From: Rubrobacter sp.
GTDB lineage: Bacteria > Actinomycetota > Rubrobacteria > Rubrobacterales > Rubrobacteraceae
Direction: 5' to 3'
Assembly: GCA_013815485.1 (NCBI GenBank)
Contig: JACDGB010000174.1
Span: 1-5,102 of the forward strand
Length of the DNA stretch: 5,102 nucleotides
Position numbers and translations under genes: made by a program. How positions within the stretch are numbered: position 1 is the first letter of the stretch; each line of letters opens with the position of its first letter. The notes beneath the pieces are model-generated. The model did not search any database and was not told where the DNA came from. It was given only the letters and a program-made list of their open reading frames with translations. Below are positions 1 through 5,102 of the stretch, one piece after another.

Positions 1-1
1 A

Positions 2-1018
2 ATCCGGAGCCTCGTAGCGGCGGCTCGGCGGCGAGGACTTGGGACCAACGCCACGGCGGGCGGCATCGGGCATGTGCTCGGGGCGGCCCTCGACGTGGGC
101 GCGTTCGTGCTGGTGGATATAGTCTCTCGCCGCGCCGCTCCCCGTGGGCGCGTGGAGGCCCTGACGTGGGCCGGGCGGGCCTTCTCCTTCGCCCCGCTGT
201 GGACCAACCTCAACGTGTTCACCGCGACCACGATCACGCTGACCGGCGCCTCCTACGTGGGCTTCCTCTCCCTGACGCTTCCGTTCGTAGTGCTTGGCCT
301 GGCAACGACCCTTTTCTTCGCCCAGCGCGAGAAGGAGGAACCGGAGGACGTGCGGGACGAGCCCGTGCCACTCGACAGAGGAGCGGTGGCGGTGCTCCTC
401 TATCCGGTCGTTCTGGTCGCGGCGGTCGCGCTCGTCAACTGGCTGCTTCCAACGATACCGCTTACGGCCGCCATCTCCGTCACGGTCGCCGTTGTCGTCG
501 TCCTGATCTCGGTCATCGCCACCATACTTACGGGGGGATCCTCGCCTGCCCGCCGTCTTGGGCGGGAGACTCGCGACTCACTCACGGCCTCGCACGCCGA
601 GTTCGCCCTGTTCGGGTCGGCAGGCGTGCTGGTACTCTCGCTCACGCAACTCGGGGCGCTCGAACCCGTTGGGAACCTGCTCTCCACTCTCCCCCCCTTC
701 CTCGTCGCGCCGACGCTCGCGCTCACGATGGCGGCCGGCTTCGTCGCCGGGATACACGTCATCCCGATGGTGCTCCTCATAGACACGGCCTTCCCGCTCG
801 ATGGTGGACAGAACCCGGCATTGTGGGCGGCGGCGATCCTGCTCGGCGCGCAAAGCGCAATCCTGCTCACGCCATTTTCCAGCGCCGTCACCATGCTCTC
901 CCGGCTCTCGGGATTGCATCCGCTGGAGATCGGGCCGAAAAAGAACTGGCGCTTCGAGGCCGCCGTGGCACTGGGCGCGGTGCTCTATCTGGGCTTCCTC
1001 ACGCTCCTGCTCCTGTAG
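2..1018 (+). CDS. Polytopic membrane protein, probable transporter, 5'-partial
   Basis: The frame is open from base 2 to the TAG at 1016-1018, so the gene starts left of the window. The GTG at 74 is only an internal possible start: the codons before it read LGTNATAGGIGHVLGAA, which looks like protein continuing upstream. Numbering from the GTG as residue 1, hydrophobic segments lie near 1-16, 62-83, 103-125, 129-153, 177-196, 217-238, 250-268 and 296-314. A charged loop at 84-102 (QREKEEPEDVRDE) and a basic loop around 159-168 separate them. Two stretches rich in small and polar residues, FSFAPLWTNLNVFT (37-50) and LLTPFSSAVTMLSRLSG (264-280), look like the re-entrant or substrate-binding loops of secondary transporters of the ion-transporter (ArsB/DASS/CitMHS) type. 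That family link is inference; I do not recognise the protein. It sits in the inner membrane and is convergent with the beta-oxidation genes, so no functional tie to them is implied. Confidence 0.75.
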   Translation: MRSLVAAARRRGLGTNATAGGIGHVLGAALDVGAFVLVDIVSRRAAPRGRVEALTWAGRAFSFAPLWTNLNVFTATTITLTGASYVGFLSLTLPFVVLGLATTLFFAQREKEEPEDVRDEPVPLDRGAVAVLLYPVVLVAAVALVNWLLPTIPLTAAISVTVAVVVVLISVIATILTGGSSPARRLGRETRDSLTASHAEFALFGSAGVLVLSLTQLGALEPVGNLLSTLPPFLVAPTLALTMAAGFVAGIHVIPMVLLIDTAFPLDGGQNPALWAAAILLGAQSAILLTPFSSAVTMLSRLSGLHPLEIGPKKNWRFEAAVALGAVLYLGFLTLLLL

Positions 1019-1097
1019 AAACGCTCGTAAAGGATTTCGGCACCGGTGAAATGCTCGATCTCATTAGGCTACGTGGCGAGTTCCGAAGTGATGACGA

Positions 1098-1982
1098 TCA
1101 CGCCATCGCCTGGAAGAAGCTGGATATTTCGCGGTTGGCGAGGTCGGGCCGCTCGTAGTGCGCGAAGTGACCAGACTCTCTCATCGGGGCGAAATCCAGG
1201 TCCGCGAAGTAGTCCCCGAGCCGGTCGGCCCACTCCACCTTGAGCACGCTGTCGCTCGCTCCCCATCGGATGCGCGTGGGTGTCTCTATCTTCGGCATTT
1301 CGGGCGGGCCGTTGCGGATGAGATCCAACCTCGAATCATTCGTCCCGATGTACCAATCGAACCCACCCTGCAAGTTCCCCGGCTGCATGAAGTTGTCCAC
1401 CCAGACGTCGAGGTCTTCATCGAAGAGCCCCGGTTCATGTGACCAATGGTCGAGGAAGTGACGGAAGTAGATCTCACACGTCTTTCGGTTCTCTCCAATT
1501 AGCGACGCGGCCCAGGGTTGCTGGTTGAAGGTCTGGTACCAGATCTCATTCACGCTATCCGGGTCTACCCAACGGTCCCCGATCCCCGGATACGGACAAT
1601 CGAAGACAAACAGCCCACTCAGACGCTCGGGATACTTCCTGGCAAACCCCTGCGCCACATAAGCACCCACATCATGGCTCACGACCCCGAACCTCTCGAA
1701 GCCCAAAGCATCCGCGAGCCCGCGCAAATCCTCCACGAGGTCGCCGAGGAGCTTCTTTGGCGGATCAGGAAGTCCCGGCTTCTCCGTATCGCCGAAACCC
1801 CGCAAGTCCGGCGCGACTACATCGAATTCTTCAGCGAGAACCGGGATGTTCTTGCGCCACGTATACCAGAACTCGGGCCACCCATGCAGCAGCATCAGCG
1901 GATGACCCTCGCCATGTCGGACGTAGTGAACGCTTATACCATTCGCGTCCACATATTGATGGTTCCACTCAGGTTCGGTCAC
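1098..1982 (-). CDS. Alpha/beta hydrolase, epoxide hydrolase family
   Basis: This is a complete 294-residue cytoplasmic enzyme of the alpha/beta hydrolase fold, the usual length for bacterial epoxide hydrolases and related dehalogenases. Visible motifs are the oxyanion-hole HGWP at 33-36, the nucleophile elbow VSHDVGA with Asp104 as nucleophile, a lid region at about 130-220 with aromatic candidates such as Tyr149 and Tyr211, the acid Asp244 in WGASD, and the catalytic His272 in SGHFAHYERP. An Asp nucleophile means an ester intermediate hydrolysed by water, as in epoxide hydrolases and haloacid or haloalkane dehalogenases. The residues after the nucleophile are Val105 and Tyr108, where fluoroacetate dehalogenases carry two arginines that bind the carboxylate, so an epoxide hydrolase-like role is preferred. 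The start is a GTG with a strong Shine-Dalgarno; the overlapping ATG one frame away is followed at once by TGA. The gene lies 39 bp downstream of the thiolase stop and is probably the last gene of the operon. The substrate is unknown. Confidence 0.9.
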   Translation of the reverse strand: MTEPEWNHQYVDANGISVHYVRHGEGHPLMLLHGWPEFWYTWRKNIPVLAEEFDVVAPDLRGFGDTEKPGLPDPPKKLLGDLVEDLRGLADALGFERFGVVSHDVGAYVAQGFARKYPERLSGLFVFDCPYPGIGDRWVDPDSVNEIWYQTFNQQPWAASLIGENRKTCEIYFRHFLDHWSHEPGLFDEDLDVWVDNFMQPGNLQGGFDWYIGTNDSRLDLIRNGPPEMPKIETPTRIRWGASDSVLKVEWADRLGDYFADLDFAPMRESGHFAHYERPDLANREISSFFQAMA

Positions 1983-1986
1983 ATCA

Positions 1987-1994
1987 CTCCCTCC
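1987..1994 (-). promoter_or_regulatory. Ribosome binding site of the hydrolase gene
   Basis: On the - strand the bases read GGAGGGAG, with seven bases between the GGAGG core and the GTG at 1982-1980. It decides the start: the ATG at 1984-1982 reads ATG TGA and cannot be used, and no other in-frame start lies between here and the thiolase stop. Confidence 0.75.
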
Positions 1995-1999
1995 GGTCG

Positions 2000-2014
2000 G
2001 CTGACCGCTGAAAT
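2000..2014 (+). repeat. Short GCTGA repeat between thiolase and hydrolase
   Basis: The + strand reads GCTGACC GCTGAAAT, two GCTGA units seven bases apart, inside the 39-bp gap. The same word with one extra G (GCTGACCGGCTGAAAT) occurs on the - strand at 3252-3237 in the fadN-fadA gap. The two copies therefore look like members of one intergenic repeat family in opposite orientation. The short GGTC/GACC pairing at 1995-2006 overlaps it but is too weak to call a terminator. Confidence 0.45.
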
Positions 2015-2021
2015 CCGAAGC

Positions 2022-2312
2022 CTAATTCTGCAAATTCTCGAAGATGCCAGCCGCGCCCATGCCGCCCCCGATGCACATGGTCACGAGACCGTAGCGTGAG
2101 TTTCGGCGCTTCATCTCGTGGATGAGTTGCACCGTCAGCTTCGTCCCCGTCGCGCCCATCGGGTGGCCTAGAGCTATCGCGCCGCCGTGTACGTTGGTCT
2201 TTTCCAGGTCCATGCCGACTTCCCGGATGACCGCCAGGGCCTGCGCCGCGAAGGCTTCGTTGAACTCGATCAGGTCTATCTCATCCAGTGAGATCCCCAC
2301 CTGCTTCAACAC
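2022..2312 (-). CDS. fadA: Thiolase C-terminal fragment (downstream part of fadA)
   Basis: This is the C-terminal thiolase domain in the frame after the break. Homology begins at about 2339, upstream of the nominal GTG at 2312, which is conserved Val297 of the full protein and not a true start. I see no ribosome binding site serving it. The fragment carries NEAFAAQ (Asn314 in full-length numbering), [17 protein letters not shown] with catalytic His346, and CIGGGMGAA with catalytic Cys376, the base that activates CoA. It ends with FENLQN, the normal family end. It cannot fold into a working thiolase without the N-terminal half. Confidence 0.8.
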   Translation of the reverse strand: MLKQVGISLDEIDLIEFNEAFAAQALAVIREVGMDLEKTNVHGGAIALGHPMGATGTKLTVQLIHEMKRRNSRYGLVTMCIGGGMGAAGIFENLQN

Positions 2313-3199
2313 CTTCGGAATAGCGACCGTGGGCCCGATCCCATGACCTCCGGCCTCACCCCCCCAACCGCGAACCCAACAAACCTCGCAAGCGGCGTGA
2401 ACCCCCGACGCTCGGCCTCCTCGCGCTCCATCACCACGACCGCCGCCGCCCCATCACTCCTCTGCGAAGAGTTGCCAGCCGTCACCGTGCCACCCTGCTG
2501 AAAGGCGGGCTTCAAATTGGCGAGCTTCTCCGCCGACGTGTCCCGAGGTCCCTCATCACGCGAGAAAGTCGTCTCGAAATGCTGCGGATTCCCGGCCTCG
2601 TCCACCCAGTCGAGCGCAACGTCGAGAGGCACGATCTCCTCATCGAACACACCGGAGTTCACGGCCTCCGTCGCCAGCGTGTGACTGCGGAGCGCGAACT
2701 CATCCTGATCCTCGCGGGACACCTCGAACTCACGCACGACCTGCTCGGCAGTCAACCCCATGCCCATGTACGCCGCCGGGTTGATCTCCAACAACTTGGG
2801 ATTCGGCGAGAAATTCGGCATCTCGAGCGTCGAGGACATATGCTCCATGCCGCCAGCCACGATGGTAGTCGCGTGTCCAACCATGATCCTCTCCGCCGCC
2901 AACGCAATAGTCTGCAACCCCGAGGAACAGAAGCGATTCACAGTCTGGGCCGGCACCATGTCCGGCAGCCCCGCCCGCAGCGAAGCAAGCCGCGCGACGT
3001 TGTACCCCTGTGTCCCCTCCGGCATGGCGCAACCGACAATGATGTCCTCGATGTCTGCCGGGTCCAACCCCTCCGCCCGCTCCAAAGCCCCACTCAAGGC
3101 GGCCGCGGTCATGTCCACCGGATGCATCCCCCGCAGCGTTCCCCGTGGCGCCCGTCCCACGGCGGTCCTGGCTCCAGAAACTATTACTGCCTCTTTCAT
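2306..3199 (-). CDS. fadA: Thiolase N-terminal fragment (upstream part of fadA)
   Basis: This is the part of the broken thiolase readable without a frame change: 297 codons, of which the first 287 are thiolase and the last ten (from SGPRS on) are out-of-frame residues. It contains the whole N-terminal thiolase domain. The nucleophile Cys91 lies in [10 protein letters not shown] (codon 2929-2927), and the loop-domain region carries the [13 protein letters not shown] pattern at 161-173. [16 protein letters not shown] follows at 238-253. The start ATG is preceded by AGGGAG (3210-3205), five bases upstream, and [16 protein letters not shown] is a typical thiolase beginning. Translated alone it would lack the catalytic His and second Cys, so it should be inactive. 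Confidence 0.85.
   Translation of the reverse strand: MKEAVIVSGARTAVGRAPRGTLRGMHPVDMTAAALSGALERAEGLDPADIEDIIVGCAMPEGTQGYNVARLASLRAGLPDMVPAQTVNRFCSSGLQTIALAAERIMVGHATTIVAGGMEHMSSTLEMPNFSPNPKLLEINPAAYMGMGLTAEQVVREFEVSREDQDEFALRSHTLATEAVNSGVFDEEIVPLDVALDWVDEAGNPQHFETTFSRDEGPRDTSAEKLANLKPAFQQGGTVTAGNSSQRSDGAAAVVVMEREEAERRGFTPLARFVGFAVGGVRPEVMGSGPRSLFRRC
2330..2351 (-). other. Frameshift site in fadA, with SD-like and slippery-like words
   Basis: The - strand reads GGAGG (2351-2347), ten bases, then GGGCCCA (2336-2330). The zero frame reads ATG GGA TCG GGC CCA; the homologous downstream frame reads GGG ATC GGG CCC ACG. A missing G in the run at 2342-2340 explains the change most simply. GGGCCCA also fits the formal X XXY YYZ pattern of -1 slippage in the correct phase; slippage there would yield M-G-S-G-P-T-V in place of M-G-I-G-P-T-V. 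Confidence 0.8.
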
Positions 3200-3204
3200 T
3201 GTTG

Positions 3205-3210
3205 CTCCCT
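3205..3210 (-). promoter_or_regulatory. Ribosome binding site of fadA
   Basis: The - strand reads AGGGAG followed by CAACA and the ATG at 3199. It lies nine bases beyond the left arm of the 3219-3281 inverted repeat on the transcript. A folded hairpin would end just upstream of it and leave the site exposed rather than masking it. Confidence 0.65.
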
Positions 3211-3218
3211 TCGGTCGC

Positions 3219-3281
3219 GCTTGTCAGCGAGTCAGCATTTCAGCCGGTCAGCTCTTGTTCTTTGCTGACTCGCTGACAAGC
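3219..3281 (-). repeat. Perfect 19-bp inverted repeat made of GCTGA octamers
   Basis: Arms at 3219-3237 and 3263-3281 are perfect reverse complements (GCTTGTCAGCGAGTCAGCA and its complement), separated by 25 bases. On the - strand, 3252-3221 is four head-to-tail octamers GCTGACCG, GCTGAAAT, GCTGACTC, GCTGACAA. The other arm holds the last two of these on the + strand (3264-3279). The outer base of one arm is the final G of the fadN TAG stop, so the structure fills most of the fadN-fadA gap. As RNA it would form a long stem directly after fadN. No U-run follows the stem, so it is not a classical terminator. It may be a dispersed intergenic repeat, a partial attenuator, or an mRNA-stabilising stem between two cistrons. 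Confidence 0.85.
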
Positions 3282-5102
3282 TAGTTTCTCAACGGCTTTC
3301 CGGTCTCCAGCATGGCCGCGATGCGCTCGTGGGTCTTCTCGTTTTCCAGGAGCGACAGGAACGCTTCTTTCTCCAGGCCGAGCAGGTAATCTTCCGTCAC
3401 CCACTGGGCCAGGGAGAGTTCGCCTCCAGTTATGACGCGGGCGAGGTGTCCGGCCACTATGCCGTCGTATTCGCTGGCGCATCGTCCCCATTGCAGGGTC
3501 TTGACGCCAACCTCCAGCGCCGCCCGCGAGTTCTTGCCGGAGGCGTAGACGTTCGGCCCGCGCTCTGGCGGGGCGTAGCCATCCGCCAGGTCGAGGACTT
3601 CGCGTTTGGCGACGGAGAGAAGATGGTCGGCGTTCATCACTACCCGGTCGTCTCCGGTGAGGAAACCCGTCTCTTTGGCTTCGAGCGCGCTCGTGGTGGT
3701 CTTTGCAAGGGCGATGGTCTCGAAGGCTTTCTGGACGAATGGCAAGGCGGGCGAGCCGGGGGCGGCTTGCAGCGGCGGGGAGACGAGACGGCGCGCCAGC
3801 TCTTTCGTGCCGCCTCCGGCGGGTATGAGGCCGACACCCGCCTCGACGAGGCCCATGTACGTCTCACCGGCGGCGACTACCCGGTCGGCGTGGAGGCAGA
3901 TCTCCAACCCCCCGCCGAGCGTCTGCCCCTTCGGCGCAGCGACGACCGGCCTGGAGGCGAACCGGAAACCCATGAGCAAGGTTTGCAATGCTTCGATGCG
4001 CTTGCCGATCTCATCGAGCATGCCGTTCTGGGCAGCGTGTCCGATCTCCGCCAGGTTCGCCCCAACGCAGAAGTTGCGCCCCTCGTTGCCGATGACAAGC
4101 CCAGTCCAGTCCTCTTCTTCGAGCCTCTCCAGCGCCGCGTTGCCCATCTCCACGATTGCCTCGTCTATGGAGTTGCCTCGCGAGTGGAACTCCAGGCAGA
4201 GTACGCTATCGCCGAGGTCGAGGATGCTCGCCGAGTCGTTGCGGGAGATCTCCTTGCCTGCTTCACGCAAGTTGTCTAGCGAGATGATGAGCGAGTCCTC
4301 GCGCACCGGCTCGTACTGTTTGCTGACGGGGCTGAACTGGAGTTCCCGTCCGTCCTCGGTCTTGTAGAAGCTCTCGTCGCCGCCGTCAAGCATCTCCCTG
4401 ACCCAGGGAGCTATTTGGATGCCTAATGAATCCATGTGATCCACGGTCCCGCGGACGCCGAGCAGGTCCCATGTACGGAACGGGCCGGCCAGATGCGCGA
4501 ACCCCCACTCCATCGCATGGTCCGCATCTTCGAGGGTATCCGATATCTCCGGCAGCCGCCGCGACGCATACGCCAGGTACGGCAGGAGCGTGTCCCGCAG
4601 GAAGCGGGCGTGGCGGTCCTCTTCAGCCGGTGTCTCGCGGATGGCTCTCAGCCTCGCGCCGAGGTCACGCTCCTTGCCGGCCTTCTGCGCGAGCGGTATC
4701 TCCGGGTTTTCGGCCGGATGATGCTCGAAGGTATCCAGGTCGAGCACGTCGAAGACGGTCTTGCCATCGCGCCTGTCGCGCTTGTAGAAACCCGCGCCGG
4801 ACTTGTTGCCGAGCAGGTTCTTATCCAGCATCTCCTTCAACTTCGGGTGCGGCTTGAGGTCTTCGCGGGACTCATCATCGGGGACAGCCTCGTAAAGGTT
4901 CTCGGAGACGCCGACGGCGATGTCCAGTCCGACTTGATCGTTGAGACGAAAAGTCGCGGTCTTCGGATGACCGATGAGCGGCCCCGTTATGGCGTCAACC
5001 TCTTCTATCCCGTAGCCGTTCTCGAAGGCATACGTGGCCGATTGCATCCCGGCGAAGGAGCCGAGGCGGTTCCCGATGAAGTTGGGCGTATCTTTGGCGA
5101 TG
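3281..5102 (-). CDS. fadN: 3-hydroxyacyl-CoA dehydrogenase/enoyl-CoA hydratase, 5'-partial
   Basis: This multifunctional beta-oxidation enzyme hydrates enoyl-CoA and oxidises 3-hydroxyacyl-CoA with NAD+. The frame is open to the right edge, so the true start and the Rossmann NAD-binding domain lie outside; the ATG at 5047 is internal. Codons before it read KDTPNFIGNRLGSFAG, the conserved link into the 3HCDH C-terminal domain. Numbering from that ATG, the first 3HCDH domain follows (IGHPKTATFRLNDQVGLD near 25-42, then GNKSGAGFYKR at 80-90). A second, degenerate 3HCDH domain lies at about 150-225 (DADHAMEWGFAHLAGPF). The C-terminal crotonase domain (about 275-490) has the oxyanion-hole FCVGANL (326-332) and both catalytic glutamates, Glu382 in GGGLE and Glu402 in GLVEAG, so hydratase activity is expected. 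Dehydrogenase-first, hydratase-last order and the GKPLRN end fit Bacillus FadN rather than E. coli FadB. About 190 residues are missing. It is the first visible gene of the operon, 81 bp before fadA. Confidence 0.93.
   Translation of the reverse strand, partial: IAKDTPNFIGNRLGSFAGMQSATYAFENGYGIEEVDAITGPLIGHPKTATFRLNDQVGLDIAVGVSENLYEAVPDDESREDLKPHPKLKEMLDKNLLGNKSGAGFYKRDRRDGKTVFDVLDLDTFEHHPAENPEIPLAQKAGKERDLGARLRAIRETPAEEDRHARFLRDTLLPYLAYASRRLPEISDTLEDADHAMEWGFAHLAGPFRTWDLLGVRGTVDHMDSLGIQIAPWVREMLDGGDESFYKTEDGRELQFSPVSKQYEPVREDSLIISLDNLREAGKEISRNDSASILDLGDSVLCLEFHSRGNSIDEAIVEMGNAALERLEEEDWTGLVIGNEGRNFCVGANLAEIGHAAQNGMLDEIGKRIEALQTLLMGFRFASRPVVAAPKGQTLGGGLEICLHADRVVAAGETYMGLVEAGVGLIPAGGGTKELARRLVSPPLQAAPGSPALPFVQKAFETIALAKTTTSALEAKETGFLTGDDRVVMNADHLLSVAKREVLDLADGYAPPERGPNVYASGKNSRAALEVGVKTLQWGRCASEYDGIVAGHLARVITGGELSLAQWVTEDYLLGLEKEAFLSLLENEKTHERIAAMLETGKPLRN

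Larger units (their letters stand above)
2022..3199 (-). pseudogene. fadA: Acetyl-CoA acyltransferase (thiolase), frameshifted
   Basis: This thiolase performs the last beta-oxidation step, CoA-dependent cleavage of 3-ketoacyl-CoA to acetyl-CoA and a shortened acyl-CoA. The frame opens with ATG at 3199 and stays homologous to thiolases through [12 protein letters not shown] (residue 287), then runs into TGA at 2308-2306. The rest of the protein continues in the -1 frame from ATC at 2339 ([13 protein letters not shown]) to the TAG at 2024-2022. Adding one G to the GGG at 2342-2340 joins the halves without loss of a residue and gives 392 aa, a normal thiolase length. All catalytic residues then fall where expected: Cys91 (NRFCSSG), His346 (GHPMG) and Cys376 (CIGGGMG). 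The sequence pattern resembles Bacillus FadA. No other damage is seen, so the lesion is recent, a sequencing error, or bypassed in translation. The gene lies 81 bp downstream of fadN. Confidence 0.88.

Noticed and set aside
1034..1101. Possible bidirectional terminator between the convergent genes: ATTTC/GAAAT at 1034-1052 and GTGAT/ATCAC at 1088-1101
   Set aside because: Stems are only five base pairs, without a G/C-rich core or a T-run; the second overlaps the hydrolase stop. Both are too weak to call.
166..1158. 330-codon + strand open frame overlapping the membrane protein
   Set aside because: The translation is rich in Arg, Gly and His and shows no motifs, while the frame starting at base 2 gives clean hydrophobic helices. 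It also runs into the convergent hydrolase gene.
1518..2099. 193-codon + strand open frame opposite the hydrolase
   Set aside because: It crosses the hydrolase start, the 39-bp gap and the thiolase end in antisense; the - strand genes explain the sequence.
2359..2365. Run of seven C (seven G in fadA) as the frameshift position
   Set aside because: The frame after the run still gives the conserved GVRPEVMG, so the run has the right length; the break is about 17 bases further on.
3219..3281. Intrinsic terminator or CRISPR-like array
   Set aside because: No U-run follows the stem in the direction of transcription, and the repeated units are only eight bases with no spacers of CRISPR size.
3329..4279. 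Long open frame of 316 codons on the + strand opposite fadN
   Set aside because: It is the antisense of a well-supported conserved enzyme. Its translation is low in recognisable motifs, and long open shadows are common in GC-rich genes.
5045..5047. ATG at 5047 as the fadN start
   Set aside because: The codons upstream to the window edge encode KDTPNFIGNRL, a conserved internal motif of 3-hydroxyacyl-CoA dehydrogenases, so the gene continues beyond the window.

Overview
The window is GC-rich bacterial DNA with tightly packed genes and GTG starts. It suggests a high-GC actinobacterial lineage, possibly Rubrobacter-like. That is an inference from composition and gene style only, because no rRNA or other phylogenetic marker is present.

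Layout: (i) positions 2-1018 on the + strand hold the 3' part of a polytopic membrane protein whose beginning lies off the left edge. (ii) A gap of about 80 bp separates it from a convergent gene. (iii) Positions 5102-1098 on the - strand carry three genes in one direction. First comes a multifunctional 3-hydroxyacyl-CoA dehydrogenase/enoyl-CoA hydratase (fadN type, 5' end off the right edge). Next is an acetyl-CoA acyltransferase (fadA type, 3199-2022). Last is an alpha/beta hydrolase of the epoxide hydrolase family (1982-1098). The two gaps in this run are 81 bp and 39 bp, so it reads as an operon.

FadN (hydration and dehydrogenation) and FadA (thiolysis) perform the last three steps of each fatty-acid beta-oxidation cycle. 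The gene pair matches the order of the Bacillus fadN-fadA-fadE operon, but here the third position holds a hydrolase rather than an acyl-CoA dehydrogenase.

Two things stand out. The thiolase frame is broken by one base near 2340: every catalytic motif is present but split over two frames. The fadN-fadA gap is almost filled by a perfect 19-bp inverted repeat built from GCTGA-type octamers, and a shorter relative of this repeat lies in the next gap, between fadA and the hydrolase. I see no RNA gene, CRISPR array, transposase, prophage or defence gene. Apart from these points the window looks like ordinary metabolic chromosome.
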